64,000 bases of DNA from Ceratorhiza oryzae-sativae (lineage: Eukaryota > Basidiomycota > Agaricomycetes > Cantharellales > Ceratobasidiaceae): contig JARWMV010000249.1 in NCBI GenBank assembly GCA_030998015.1, positions 372,001 through 436,000 on the forward strand. The letters are read 5' to 3'. Below are positions 1 to 11,473 of this stretch, in pieces. Positions within the stretch are counted from its first letter, which is position 1, and every line of letters starts with the position of its first letter. The notes beneath the pieces were generated by a model. That model made no database searches. It was not told the DNA's origin and worked only from the letters and a program-made list of their open reading frames with translations. The position numbers and the translations under genes were made by a program.

Positions 1-137
1 AGTATTTAAGCAAGTCTGTGTAGTGTTTCTGGTCTCCAGAGTACTTTACCTTGTCTATTCACCTGTTCTACTACTCTGAAAGCCAGTATTACCCTCCAGG
101 GATTCCCCTGGCCATCTACAAGTCATTGGTTGTGACA
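1..137 (+). repeat. LTR-X family fragment (3' part)
   Basis: This is the 3' part of a roughly 420-bp LTR family, called LTR-X here, that recurs many times in the window. The shared landmarks are AGTATTTAAGC, a CTCCAGAG...CTTTACC block and the terminal GGTTGTGACA. The left side runs off the window. Confidence 0.7.
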
Positions 138-518
138 AACAACTTGTAGACAGCTGAGATGAGACCTGTGCATTTAAAAGTACTGCAAAAGAGCTCTGGG
201 GCAAAGACACATGGTCTGAGAGCAATAAGGGATGTGGAATGACAAGGTGGAGCACTCTGGAGATGAGAGACCTTCCACAGATTTGCTTAAATATTACACA
301 GTGCCAATATGGCAAGTGACGTGTAACAATAAGCAAGGGATAGTGCAGTGCAAGTCTCAGGAAGTCAATATAAGCAAATATAAGCAAGACAAGTGGGAAC
401 AAGCAAGAATGGAAGCACATGTACAAGCATATGTGGCAAGAGGTGGCAAAAATCAAAGAAATGAGCAAGGAGTATTACAATTGGAATCACTAAGCATGGC
501 AGGAGCAAGGCTTGTGGC
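138..518 (-). repeat. LTR-X copy, inverted
   Basis: Reverse-orientation LTR-X copy: it carries the reverse complement of the GTATTTAAG block and ends near GGAGCAAGGCTTGTG, the complement of the family start TGTCACAAGCCTTG. It sits head-to-head with the neighbouring copies and is decayed. Ends are approximate. Confidence 0.6.
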
Positions 519-835
519 ATGCTTCTTGCCATGTATGCCTGTATCTGTGCTTCCATTGTTCCTTGTTCCTGCCTTCCTTGCTTGTACTTGCTGAGATTCA
601 CTTCCTGTTGCTTGTACTGTGTTAGCCATCACTTGTAGTAATGCATCACTTGCAATGTTGACACTGAATAGTATTTAAGTGAGTATGTGAGTGTCTCTGC
701 TCTCCAGAGCACTTCACCTTGTTGTTCCACTTCCCTTTCTGCTCTCAGACCACCTGGCTTGCCCTAGAGTTCCCTTGCAGTATTCTCAACAGCTCAGGTC
801 TCATCCCAGCCATTGACAAGTTGTTGGTTGTGACA
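519..835 (+). repeat. LTR-X copy (3' end at TTGGTTGTGACA)
   Basis: Forward LTR-X copy ending in the family terminus TTGGTTGTGACA. It abuts, and apparently truncates, the gypsy-1 reverse transcriptase at 836. The 5' end is unclear. Confidence 0.6.
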
Positions 836-1985
836 CTCTTGGTGAAGATCTTTGCACATCAGAGCTCCTCGATCAGCTCATCCTGAGGCAGCAGTGCAAA
901 GAAGTCCTTGATGGTGATATTATTCAGGTGATGATAGTCAACCACCAGGTGCAGGCAGCCATCAGCCTTCTTGACAAACATCACTGGAGTGCCTGCACAT
1001 GAGGTGATGGGACAGATCTTGCCACTTGTGAGCTTTGTATCAAGGTGCTCCCTGAGCACAGCTGTCTCAGCCAGTGTCATTGGGTAGATAGGACCCCAAG
1101 GAACATCCTTGCTGTCTTCCAGTAGGATTGTGAAATCATAGGGCCAGTGAGGGTGTAAAGAAGTAGAGAATTCTTCCCCAAACATTTTCTGGAACTCTTG
1201 GAACTCAGGAGGGATATTCAGAGTTTCTGTAAGATCTGCACTCTTCCCAGAGTGCATTTCAGGAATTTTGACAGTCTGGTTTGTCCAGTCTGCATCAGGA
1301 TTGGCCTGCCACAGACAGGGAAGTACCAGAATGATGTCCCAGTCACTGAGATGGAGACAAAAGAATGTTGCAGTTAATCAATGTTATTGTATGGTAAATT
1401 TCATGGTGCATTGCAAGTGGACCAAGTTGCTGACTTCTTTGCTATTAATCCCAACAACTTGTTGTGGGGAACTGAGTTCTGTGAGGGGAATAGATAGATC
1501 ATATGCATGTTGAGGGTCAATAAAATTTGCAGAAGATCCAGAGGTGATAAGAGCTGAATGGGGGCCTTTGATTGCCTCAATGTCAAGAGTTATTAGGAGC
1601 GATGATTTGGATTGAATTGCACAACAGATTAGTGGTTTTGATGTCATTGTGGGAGGGATTACAGCACCAGACACAGGTAAAATGGGCTGCATTAGGCTTT
1701 TCCCAGATTGTGCAGGTTCCTCTTGATCAATCAATCTTCCAACCTTCCTTGAGACTGGCTTAGGATGTTCTTCAGCTTTAAGTTCCCCACCATTGGGGCA
1801 GCTTTCAAACTTGTGACTAGAATTGCTGCATTTGGGCCATTGTCCTGCCTTTTTGCACTTCTCCAGGATCTCCACTGTCATAAAGCCACTAGATCTTGCA
1901 TTTGTGGGTTTGGAGGTGCTCTGGGACAAGGGGTGGAGCTTGACTCCAGTTCTTTGTTGGCCTCAAACAGTTTGTTGTCAACCAG
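836..1985 (-). pseudogene. gypsy-1 gag 3' end, protease and N-terminal reverse transcriptase (broken)
   Basis: Minus-strand Ty3/gypsy remnant. At 1929-1384 lie a degenerate zinc knuckle (PKCSNSSHKFESC, with W where the first Cys is expected) and a retropepsin-like stretch in which the usual DSG reads TSG (ALITSGSSANF), so the catalytic Asp is lost. At 1257-859 is the N-terminal part of a reverse transcriptase, with the family-typical KKADGCLHLVVDYHHLN. The palm with YxDD is missing because the element is cut off at 836. Its gag continues on the other side of the gypsy-2 insertion at 10256-10418, in register with the CCAG target duplication. Confidence 0.85.
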
Positions 1986-2102
1986 TGTAGTAGGGGCTGG
2001 AGACCAGGGTGTCTGGCAGAGCACCAGCAGTCATGTGACTTTGTATCTAGTGTTGTTCATATCATCTTGTCCACCATCTCTTGTGTGATTGCAGCATGTC
2101 CA
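1986..2102 (+). repeat. gypsy-2 5' LTR (117 bp)
   Basis: TG...CA ended repeat, matched almost base for base by 10139-10255. It is very short for a gypsy LTR. Confidence 0.9.
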
Positions 2103-2699
2103 CCATGGTGATGTGAGTGGTGATTTGGACACACAATCTGCACACCTGCATATTGAGCACTTGTTTGCCCAAAGTATGCAACTTTTACATCACTCAAACA
2201 GGGTTATCCTTGTGGCCCACACATTTTTTCACCTATATATTGCATCCCTCCCTCCCCTGCCTTATCCAAGTCAGTTCTGCCCACAACAACAAGAAAGGAC
2301 CAGGTGCCACCTCTTCAGGACAACCAAGGTTGATTCCTACCCTGTTCTGCATCTTCTTCTTCCACTTCTGCTGTTCCTGGCGCGTTTCCTACACCAGTTT
2401 CTCTTGCAGGACCTCAGGTCTCAACACCCCCTGTTCCTTCTCCAGAATCTAGCTCACTGGATCTTGAGTCTCTTATTCTCAGATTCAGCAGGCCATCTAC
2501 CCCCCTCCTTGTTAATACCACTTTAGAACCTTTGGGTGTCCCTTCTCTGAGCCCACAGCTGGAACTTCCCTCTCTACTTTCTTTCTCACCCTCCACTCCT
2601 ACCCCTGCCACTTGTACTCACTGACTTGCCACCTATTCAGACCCCCTGCAACTGTCTACTGCTGTAGTTGACTGCCTTGCTAGCACTTTTATTGCACCT

Positions 2700-5437
2700 G
2701 TGCCCAGCATGATGGTTTCAACACCCCAGATGATGCCACAGCCTCCTCCATTGACCACCATGGCAAGCAAAGATCTTTGGGCTGCTCAGGCCAACCTCAA
2801 CAGGCTCCCCAAGTTCAACAATGATACAGACCCAATGCATGAAGTTGAGTGGCACCATAATTTCATTGTAGCAACTTGTGGGGTCACCAACCAGGAGAGA
2901 GCTCAAGTCTGGTGTTATGGATCACTAACATTTTTTCTATTATTTTAGTCTGGTCTGCCAACCTCAAGCAATGCCTCTGTAATTTTTCTTGAAATTAAAT
3001 GAATTTGTATGCGTCTGAAATTGTACTATTTATGTTCCATTAAATAGTACAAAATCTCCTCTTTCCAACGCATATTTTATCGTGATTTTATCTTAAGAAC
3101 TCAGAGAGATATAGAGGTTACGATATTTCCTCTTATCAGGAGATATTGATTGCAACATTGCACCGCGCATATCTCGGCAACCGCTTACGCTATCAAGGCG
3201 ATCTTGTGCTCTATCGATAGCTAATCTTCGGCGGTATCTGCTGCCCGAAGATCGTCGCGATCCACCGGATCCTCGCACCGGAATGGCCCGAAGATCATTA
3301 GAATCTTACTGGACCATCAATCAAGATCTAATGACTCCAGTGAGTCAGGAGAGCTTCCCAAATTGATCCAGAAGCTTCTCTGACTCACTTTATGACTCAC
3401 TGAGATGTAGCCTCTGTTCATTACATGTATATACTATCATAATATGATCTACAACCCAATAGCAGGTCTCAGATGCATCAATGCCTTTGATCCACACCCT
3501 GTCTTTACTCTTTTATCCTATACTGGGCTAGGGTGTACCCCAAGTATAGCAGTACCCTCTCTTGATGATTGCACAGGCATGCATGTATCTATTTGGCTCT
3601 GGAATGCACTCCTCAGGGTATAAAAGGACCTCCTCTGAGGCCCTTCCAGACCACCTTCCCTCCTCTCCTCTACTCAACCCAGACTGGTTATTGGTTTCTT
3701 TTCTCTTTCTATTTCTCTTGTCTGTGTGTGATTTCTTATATAATTAGTACTGAGGAATAAAGTACCATATTAGTTATATACTGTCTGAGTCATTGTATCT
3801 TATATAGAGATATATATAAGGATACAGTATTGCCCAATTGAGTGTGACATTAAGTACCAGCTATTAGAGGAAATCTAAGTACCTGTAGCTGAGGAAGTAC
3901 ATGCATTGGGCAGCCCAACATCTATCCTATAAGCTATTGCTTAAGTCTAGTATTAAGATTAGTATCAGTTAGTCCAAGCAACTAGGGCTGAACTACATTT
4001 AAGATATCCTAGGGAACCTGACCATAGTAGTGTTGCTCTTTATACCTATAAATTAGTCAGTTTACACTGTGAAAGATTAAGACTACCTTGAGTGTTACTT
4101 GATTGCATTGCAACTACTTTGAGCCTTCTTACTCTAGTCTAAGAAGTATTGAGTACAATTAGTGTATACTAACATATCTTCATTTGCTTAAGCTCTAGAT
4201 ATTCAAGTGTACCCTGACCTGTAACATCTGGGCTGATTGGCAGGTCTTCCAAGGTGTTGCCTACAACTGGTACAAAGCCCTCCAAAAGTCAAAGGCTATT
4301 GGACTTCAGGACTGAAAAGACTGGTTGAAGCTTCTCCCTAGGATTGAATCCTGCTGGCCAACTCCAGTATGCAACGCTATGGCCATGGCAGAGCAGAAAT
4401 GGATTTGGTGGGATAACAGCATTCTTAGGATTGACAAGATGATGCCAGGCCTGCTAGACAAATCAAATCCAGTCTGTCCACACAAGATGTGGGCCAAGCA
4501 ACACTTGTTGAGGGGCAAAGATTGTGGGAGTTCAGACAAAGACCTAGTTCACAATATGCTCAAGCATGCAATCCCATGGTGGATCATCAGTCTGCTACCC
4601 AAACACTGATGTTACAGCGCTGACTTTGATGGACTCTGCAAGGATATTAGCAAACTTGCTGCAATAAAGATTGTTAATGCATATAGGCTCAACCAGGCTA
4701 TTGCTACATTACAAGACATCAACCTGGGTCCTCCACTTGCTTCACAACCCCTGTGTTCCTTGTCCTCTATCCAGACTCCTTGCTCAGGCAGGCTTTGTTG
4801 TCTGGCTGCAAACACAGTTCCTCCAGCCTCCATCTCTGTCCAGGTGCCCATCCCAGCTCCAACCTTCACCCAGACCTGCTCCCAGGTTGCATTTGCTCCC
4901 ATGCTCAAAAGTCCAGCTCATGGAACAGCAATTCACCAGCTCCCTCCACACATGCCTGCAGATATTCTGGTCCCACAGCCACCTCCACTGCCTCAAACAC
5001 CTGCTCAGTGCTGCCTGTGCAACCCTGTTCCAGGCCTTGTAGCTGAGAATACACCTGAGGAGCATGCTTGGCATGTGGGTCTTGTTGCAGAGTTTATTGC
5101 CAAGCATGGAGAGGACATGATGCCAAACCTTACTTGCCTGTTCCTGTTGTTGCTGGGCACCCTGCAGCAGACTTGAGACATGTGCACCAAGTGTAGGAAA
5201 GGCTTCCACACTGCAGTCCAGTGCAGGGATTGGAGTGCTTGGCTTGAGGAACCTGAGTGTGGCATGCAAGCTGCTATCCTGCACAACCTCAATAAGCCCT
5301 ACTCTTTGCAGGCAGGCATGGTGCCAGGAACCCCAACTCTGGGCCAGTGTTTTGCATGTGATACAGCCCAGCTGGAGGAGGAGGATGAAGGGAACCAGAC
5401 CAATTATGTTGTGTTGGAAAACAAGGAGGGTCAGTGA
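2700..5437 (+). pseudogene. gypsy-2 gag, interrupted by solo LTR A
   Basis: Capsid/nucleocapsid region. An N-terminal piece runs 2700-2912 (the PKFNNDTDPMHEVEWHHNF style of retrotransposon gag), is split by the solo LTR 2913-4226 plus TCTGG, and resumes at 4232. A CCHC zinc knuckle (CTKCRKGFHTAVQC, spacing C-x2-C-x4-H-x4-C) is intact near 5183-5224. Several stops and frame changes show it is dead. The Pro-rich segment around 4750-5050 is poorly defined. Confidence 0.75.
2913..4226 (+). mobile_element. Solo LTR A of a 1.31-kb LTR family
   Basis: 1314 bp, begins TGTTATGGATCACTAAC and ends CCCTGACCTGTAACA. A perfect 5-bp duplication TCTGG flanks it (2908-2912 and 4227-4231). Related copies lie at 25682-26988 (-), 28716-30027, 41417-43332 and 45645-46952. 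This copy keeps CpG-rich stretches (around 3170-3290), so it is younger than copies B, C and D. It carries a TATA-like GGGTATAAAAGGACC near 3616 and an AATAAA-type site near 3757. Confidence 0.95.
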
Positions 5438-6120
5438 GCAGAGGTGGCTTGCTTGCTGACCCCTGTGTGTGTGATGACCCAGCTGGTAGTGGTATGCCGG
5501 GGGTGGGACATTTGAGTTCTAATGCTTTGTCTGAGACTCCATATTTATCTCCTGATGTATGCTTTGAGCATGCATTCAATGACATTGATTGCTCTTATTT
5601 CTCATCCCCCAAGGTCATTGACCTTTATGAAATTTTTGATAAAACTAAATACAAAGACAACCCATTCAGGGTCTGGGCACAAGTGGCGCAGTCAGAGGAG
5701 GCCAAACCCAAGCTCAATGCTTGAGTGACAGTAGACAGCAGGGCTATGTTGTGTGTGATGGACAAGACTTACTGGGCTCAGATCAAGGTGATAATTGGGC
5801 AATTAGCTGAGTCACCTATCATTTGTTGTATGGCTGATGGTTCATGCATGTGCTCAATAGGCAGAGGAACCTTGTTCATGGGTGTGGAAGGTCTGTGGCA
5901 CCCAATTTAGTTCAAGGTCCTAGACTTGAAGGGCAACTACAATCTGTTGCTCAGGAAGCCCTGGCTACACATTGCAGGAGCCACACAAGTCTTTGCCAGC
6001 AATACCTTACAAATCACTGGACTGGGTGGCATAATCAAGCTGTGAAATGGTCACCCTCTTGCCACCACACCAACCACCAGCAAAGCACTGCCACCAATGA
6101 CAGACTCTGGCGCTAACAAT
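5438..6120 (+). pseudogene. gypsy-2 protease region
   Basis: Follows gag and precedes RT, the usual place for an aspartic protease. The expected active-site triplet appears at about 5725-5760 as DSR (TVDSRAMLCVM) instead of DSG/DTG, followed by flap-like sequence. In-frame stops occur around 5722 and 5908. Assignment rests on position and one weak motif. Confidence 0.5.
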
Positions 6121-6726
6121 GACCTGACCTCCCACACCCTACTGCCAGCTTAACTGAACAAAGAACAAGAGACAGATAAGAGAGAGGACAAGACAAAGGA
6201 GCAGAAACCTGGTGAGCAAGTTCCACTTTGTTGAAGCCAGCAACCACAAGGGGAGCAACCTGACATGCTGGATGACTTGGACAACCTGTTTTGGTTGGAT
6301 GGGTTGATGGTTGAGAGGCTTGAGCAGCTAGACAGTATGGATACCAAGTGTGCTATAGAGGATGGACAAGAAGAGAATGCTGAGGTACTCACCAAGAGTG
6401 AGCCAGTGGAGGTGCAGAGGGTCAAGACTGAAACTGAAGATGAATTCTTGGAGCAAATGTGGAAGCAGGCAAGGCAGGAGTGAGAGGAGCATACACAACA
6501 CAAGATACTGCTGACCAACCTTGTTGCACAGGAGGCAAGAGTGTATTGTCTAGAAGACATCATTGACCAAGCCCTCTGATCCATACACAGGGCAAAAGGG
6601 CCAGCTGGAATTTTTGCACTCAACAGTGACAACCAGGAAGATTGCCACCCCTCAGCCCAGTGGCAGATGCCAACCCCACTGATCCCTGACTTGGCATGAT
6701 CAAGAAATCCTTTTAGCCCTGAACAT
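6121..6726 (+). other. gypsy-2 linker between protease and RT
   Basis: About 600 bases with a short acidic open stretch (6265-6483) rich in Glu/Asp. I see no catalytic motif; it is probably the degenerate protease-RT connection of gypsy-2. Confidence 0.4.
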
Positions 6727-7989
6727 GTGGCCAACATACTCAATAAGGTCACGGTGGGAGAAGATCTGTCAGCAGAGCAAAAAGAACAGGTTTGGGGCTT
6801 GATCAGTGAGTATGCCAATATCTTCACCTGCTCTTTATCAGAGGTGCTGGTGGTAGACTTTGCACAGATGAAACTCAACATACCAGAAGGTGCTCAATTC
6901 CCTCAACAGACTGGCCAGAAACAATTGACAGAACTGCAGAGGGAGTGGCTATACAAGACGCTAGACAACATGGAACATGTGAAGATCATTGCCAAAGTCC
7001 TGCAAGAACAAGTCCTAGCAGTCTCACCAATGAACATCATGCCAAAGCCAGGTGGTGCAGAGTTACCAAGCTTGGCCTCTCTTTGGCAAATGGCCAACAG
7101 GCAATGTTGGCTTTATGACCTGCCTGTTATGTGGCTGGATGTCAAGGTAGAAGGACCAGAGGATGCACCTGGCAAAACTGAGACTAAGTACCATCTTGTT
7201 CATAACTTTGCCCCTGTTAACAAAGTCACTCAGCTATGGCCATTCCCAATGGGAGACTTGCCAACTATGCATCACAAGGTGGCTGGTCATCAATGGATCT
7301 TGGTCATGGATTTCCTCACTGGCTTCAACATGATCTCAGTAGCCCCAGGGAGCATCCCATACACAGGTTTTCATGTTGACAGACAAGGGTACTATGTTTA
7401 TTTGCACATGCCATTTGGTCTGAGCAGTGTGCCAACTACCTTCTGCAAAATGGTCTCAGCAGCACTCCACAACTTGATCGGAAGTGTGTTGGAGGTGTGG
7501 ATGGACAACATTGCTACTGCCTGCAATGACTTTGAGATTGGACTTAATAACATTTGGTTGATCTTTGCTAAGTGTCATGCACACAGTCTCTCACTTTCTC
7601 CTGCTAAAACCATTTTGTTCATGTCAGAGGCCTGCTTTGCAGGAGCACTGTGTTTGTCAGAAGGCATAAGGCCTGATCTATCAAAGGTTCAAGCAATCCT
7701 GGAGTGGCCTGAGCCCAGAACAGCACTGGATGTTCTCAGCTTCCTTGGGTGCATTGGTTCCTACAGTTCCAAGATCAGAAACTACACCTGCATTGCACAG
7801 CCTCTCTCAGACCTTATGAGAGACATACACCCACCACAGATCAACACCTTGAATAATAAACAAGAGTACAAGTGCATGCTCAAAGACACACAAATTACAC
7901 TCAGCAAGGAAGGAAAACAAGCTTTTGCAACACTCAAGATGATCCTTATGAGTGACACTGTCACACAAGCACCCATCTACAATGGCTGA
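6727..7989 (+). pseudogene. gypsy-2 reverse transcriptase
   Basis: A 420-codon open stretch covering most of a Ty3/gypsy RT. It shows the LVHNFAPVNKVT motif, VMDFLTGFNMI, MPFGLSSVPTTFCKMV, and the thumb/connection motif with LSFLGCIGSY. The catalytic YxDD box reads WMDN (about 7498-7509), so the second metal-binding Asp is Asn and the Tyr is Trp; catalysis is very unlikely. The reading frame ends at TGA 7987-7989, where RNase H follows directly. Confidence 0.85.
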
Positions 7990-8400
7990 CCCTTCATTGT
8001 GACCACAGATGGATTGAAGTATGGGTTTGGGGCTGTTCTGTCACAAAACTTCAATGTCACAGACAGCAACAGGATTAGTCACTAGGTGATGTATCCAATT
8101 GCATTTGCCTCCAAATGAACCTCACACACCAAAGAAAGGTACATCCCATTCTTGCTTGAATTTGTGGCACTCAAGTTTGGGCTCAACAAGTTTGACAATA
8201 TCATATTTGGCCAATCAATTGAGCTTGAAACTGACTGCAAGGCCCTAGCAGATCTGCTTGGCAACAACAAGCTGAACTTGATGCATGAACATTGGCAGGA
8301 GTCGATTATTGCCAGGCAGATAGTGGTGGTTCAGCACAAGCCTGGAACTGAAAACTGGGTGTGTGATGCACTCTCTTGCATGTACAAGTCTTGCCCAGAT
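7990..8400 (+). pseudogene. gypsy-2 RNase H
   Basis: Continues RT after a stop. It carries a TDG...GFGAVLSQ element (the TDAS box of retroelement RNase H with G for S) and a later ELETDCKALADLLG region. Two further stops lie around 8085 and 8116. Confidence 0.75.
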
Positions 8401-8479
8401 GACAACACAAGTCCAGGTGCTAGTGAAACAGTTGACCCTGGCTGGGAATCAACTCAGGGCCTAGTGAACAACATGTACC

Positions 8480-9606
8480 ACCTACTCCATGACTCCAAGT
8501 TGGCCCAGCTCATCCAGCACTTCAAGAACAACCCTTTCTTCACCAATATCCTATTACACCTTGTGTTCGATGTGCCAGAGGACAACAAACTGGAATTGGC
8601 AGAGGAAGAATGGGCTAGGAAGAGGAGAGCACATCATGTGCAAGGATACCTCATCAAGGAGGGTAAACTATGGCTGTTAAAGAACAAAGCAGGCACAAAA
8701 GTTGAGTGTATCCTGTCCTCTGAAACTAAAGCTCTTGTGCTGGTGGTTCACTTGGTAGGTGGCCATTTCGGATGCAACATGACCATACTTGCCCTCCAAA
8801 CACAATTCTTCTGGCCCAAGATGTGAAGGGATGTGATCAAGATGGTTACTTCTTGCCCATGCTGCAAAAATTTCGGCCCATGACTACTCTCAGCACAGAT
8901 GCAACCCATTACACAAGCATGTCCCTTCAATCTGCTTGTAGGCAACTACATCTCACTCCCAAGCAGGCACAGTGGGTTCAAGACTGTTCTCATGCTTGTG
9001 GACATGTATAGCTGCTTCATGTTCACTTTCCTGCTCAAAGGACCTGGTACTGGCAAATTCACAGTCAACATGTTAACAAAGATATCTGACATGCTGCTCA
9101 CACCTTGTTTGTTTATGGCTGATGGCAGGTCCCACTTTGACTGCAATGAGGTCCAAGATTGGTTGAATGCTTGTGAGGTCCAGCTGCTGAAGATACCACT
9201 GTACACACCTTGGGCCAATGGTCTAGCTGAAGGATCAATCAAGCTACTCATCAGCTGCCTCAAAGCCCTGTGTACCAATACAGTTGGCAAATCACCAGAA
9301 GAAGATGGAGACCTGTCTGGCACTCCTGCAGCCTGGCCCAAATATCTTGCTACAGTGACAGCTCAACTGAACGACCAGGTACTCTTATCCCTCCAGTACA
9401 CACCATGTGAGTTACTCACCAGTCAGCCCCAAGGCGAACACAGAATCCAGCTGAGTCATCCAACCTCAGATCCGAGCAATTCAGAGGTCAAAATCAACAT
9501 GGCGCTGACATTTGCTCTCAGACAGGATGCTTACACTCAAGCTCTGGACTACGCCAACCAGTGTAAACATGCATTTGACAAGCATATACAACCAGTCGTG
9601 TTCTGA
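8480..9606 (+). pseudogene. gypsy-2 integrase
   Basis: HHCC zinc domain around 8745-8870 (HLVGGHFGC ... FFWPKM ... CPCC) with an internal TGA at 8824-8826. In the core, the first catalytic Asp position reads NYISLP rather than DFI-LP; the second Asp (MADGRSHFD) and the Glu (GLAEGSIKLL) remain. Inactive by motif loss. Confidence 0.8.
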
Positions 9607-10138
9607 CCAGGAGACCTAGTTCAGCACTACAATACTTGATGGGACAAGACACACAGTTCAGCTTGCAAGCTCATACCACAGTGGTCCAGACCCCTTTGTG
9701 TTGTCTCACAGGCTCTAAATTCCTATGCTCTTGAGGACCTGCATGGCCAACCTTTCATGTCAGCCACTCACACCTGACTCCTCTGTCCATTTGTACCACA
9801 TCCAGGATCTGCACTTGCTGCATATGCCAAAGGGCTCTGTTACACCTGTATTCTTGACCTTTCTGCCTCCCACCTGCTCTTGCCTCCTTCCCCAGCCTCA
9901 CTGCCAACCACCCCTTGCCCTGAGTCTAAGTTTCTGCTTGAACACAAAGATCCAATGCAACCAAATAAATATCAAACAACTGTCACAAGCTAAGTCATGA
10001 CTCCTATTCCTGTTCATATATCCCTTTTGCACATACCTCACCTGTTTATCACACTTTATTCTTGCATACCCTGACTTCTCTTCTGTTTCAGGTTTCTCCA
10101 CAAGTCCAAGGATGGACTTAGCCTTATGGGGGGGGACC

Positions 10139-10255
10139 TGTAGTAGGGGCTGGAGACTGGGGTGCCCAGCAGAGCACCAGCAGTCATGTGACTTTGTATT
10201 TAGTGTTGTTCATATCATCTTGTCCACCATCTCTTGTGTGATTGCAGGGTGTCCA
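10139..10255 (+). repeat. gypsy-2 3' LTR (117 bp)
   Basis: Partner of 1986-2102, preceded by the polypurine tract and followed by the CCAG duplication. Confidence 0.9.
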
Positions 10256-10418
10256 CCAGGCAGGCAATACTAATCAACTCATCCAAACTGGTGATGCTCC
10301 AACCAATGGTGGGCTCAATCAGCTTGTTGCAGACAAAGGGTTTGAGACCTCTGGAATGCAGCCATCAGAACACTGTCAGACCATTTCACATCTCCAACAA
10401 TGACCCTAAACTCTTGGG
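10256..10418 (-). pseudogene. gypsy-1 gag, middle segment
   Basis: Minus-strand gag fragment (EFRVIVGDVKW ... KPFVCNKLIEPT) lying between two insertions. Its C-terminal side joins 1985 across gypsy-2. Its N-terminal side joins 21292 across the LTR-X/chromovirus insertion (FAK at 21292 followed by EFRV here). One frameshift is visible. Confidence 0.8.
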
Positions 10419-10630
10419 TGTCACAAGTCCTGCTCCTGACATGTTATTGATTTTGTTTGTGATATGCCTCTTGTGCTTCCTTGATTTTGCCTGCTTTTTG
10501 CAACATGTACTTGGGCATGTGCTTCCCTCTTTGCCTACTCTTGCTTGCCCTTCCCTATTCTTGCTTATACTTGCTTACACTTGCTTCCTGTCACTTGTAC
10601 TGTGTTAGCTGTTGCTTGTGCTTATGTGTC
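10419..10630 (+). mobile_element. Solo LTR-X inserted in gypsy-1 gag, 5' part
   Basis: Starts TGTCACAAGTCCTG and continues at 21127-21291, which ends AATTATGACA. Flanks read TTGGG (10414-10418) and TTTGG (21292-21296), a 5-bp duplication with apparently one change, since gypsy-1 gag is contiguous across it. The chromovirus 10631-21126 interrupts it. Confidence 0.75.
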
Positions 10631-11412
10631 GTGACCCTCTGGAGGCTCCCTTGTGGAGCACTTAAGTAGTGGCTGCGTTTACGGTTTGGTGCTATGCAGT
10701 ATGTATTTAGCGTTCTAGTTACAGTGTTTGCTATGGTCTATGGTGGTTGACAAGATAAAGCAAGCTGAGGTGTCCAGTCTTGCTTTATCCTCCTTATATA
10801 TACCTGTGGCTGCGGTGGCTGCGGACGTATGATCTAAGCACACTCCGCAGTAGGTGTAGGTTATGTACAGTACTACAGGTTAGGTAATTGTTTGTCTTAA
10901 GTTTGTGCAGCTCCAAATCTTATAGAGCCGCGCAAGGTCCGAGGGGTAGGCGCTGAGGTCACGTGATCCTGCCGTAAGCGCCGAGATCACGTGACAACTC
11001 GCTCCTTGCTCCAAGTAACATGGGAGAGAAATGCTGGAGTGAGTTCAGGGTAACAACCATAAGCGCTGAGGTCACGTGACCCTTCTGTAAGCGCCAAGAT
11101 CACGTGACAACTTGCTCCTCGCTCCAAGTAACAAGGGAGAGAAATGCTGGAGCGAGTTCAGGGTAACCACCGTAGGCGCTGAGGTCACGTGATCATGCTG
11201 TAAGCGCCAAGATCACGTGATAACTCGCTCCTTGCTCCAAGTAACAGGGGAGAGAAATGCTGGAGCGAGTTCAGGGTAACCACCGTAAGCGCCGGCTAAG
11301 CGCCGAGGTCACGTGACCTTGTTTATGGCTTGTTCCGCTTAGGAAAAATGCCATAAATCTGTAGAAATATTTGGTTGTTTTGTTATGTCCGTTTGACAGG
11401 TCATAACATTAT
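10631..11412 (-). repeat. Chromovirus 3' LTR (782 bp)
   Basis: Pairs with 20459-21126. The 114-bp size difference equals one extra internal tandem unit. Outer ends taken as GTGACCC...AACATTAT from the GTGTC duplication and polypurine tract; they do not follow simple TG...CA ends, so each may shift by a few bases. Confidence 0.88.
10947..11287. repeat. Three ~113-bp tandem repeats in the LTR, each with two CACGTG sites
   Basis: Units begin near 10948, 11061 and 11174, each reading (A)GCGCTGAGGTCACGTGA ... GATCACGTGA ... CTCGCTCC ... GAGTTCAGGGTAAC. The other LTR has two units (20775-21001). CACGTG is the core of bHLH E-box sites, so a promoter or enhancer role is possible; that is inference. 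Confidence 0.85.
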
Positions 11413-11424
11413 CCCCCCCTTTGG
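11413..11424 (-). other. Polypurine tract of the chromovirus
   Basis: On the minus strand the run CCAAAGGGGGGG immediately precedes the 3' LTR, the expected plus-strand primer site for reverse transcription. Confidence 0.75.
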
Positions 11425-11473
11425 ACATGTCTTGGGGGACCTCGAGACATGGTTTAGTTCCTTATGCAAAAGG

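Larger units (their letters stand above)
1986..10255 (+). mobile_element. gypsy-2: Ty3/gypsy LTR retrotransposon, structurally complete but decayed
   Basis: An 8.3-kb element bounded by two 117-bp LTRs (1986-2102, 10139-10255) that start TGTAGTAGGGG and end TGTCCA. The flanking 4 bp CCAG is duplicated (1982-1985, 10256-10259). A polypurine run (ATGGGGGGGGGACC) ends just before the 3' LTR. It inserted into gypsy-1 gag: joining the flanks restores that reading frame. Internal order is gag, protease, RT, RNase H, integrase on the plus strand, with many in-frame stops and a solo LTR in gag. CpG is scarce throughout. Confidence 0.9.
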
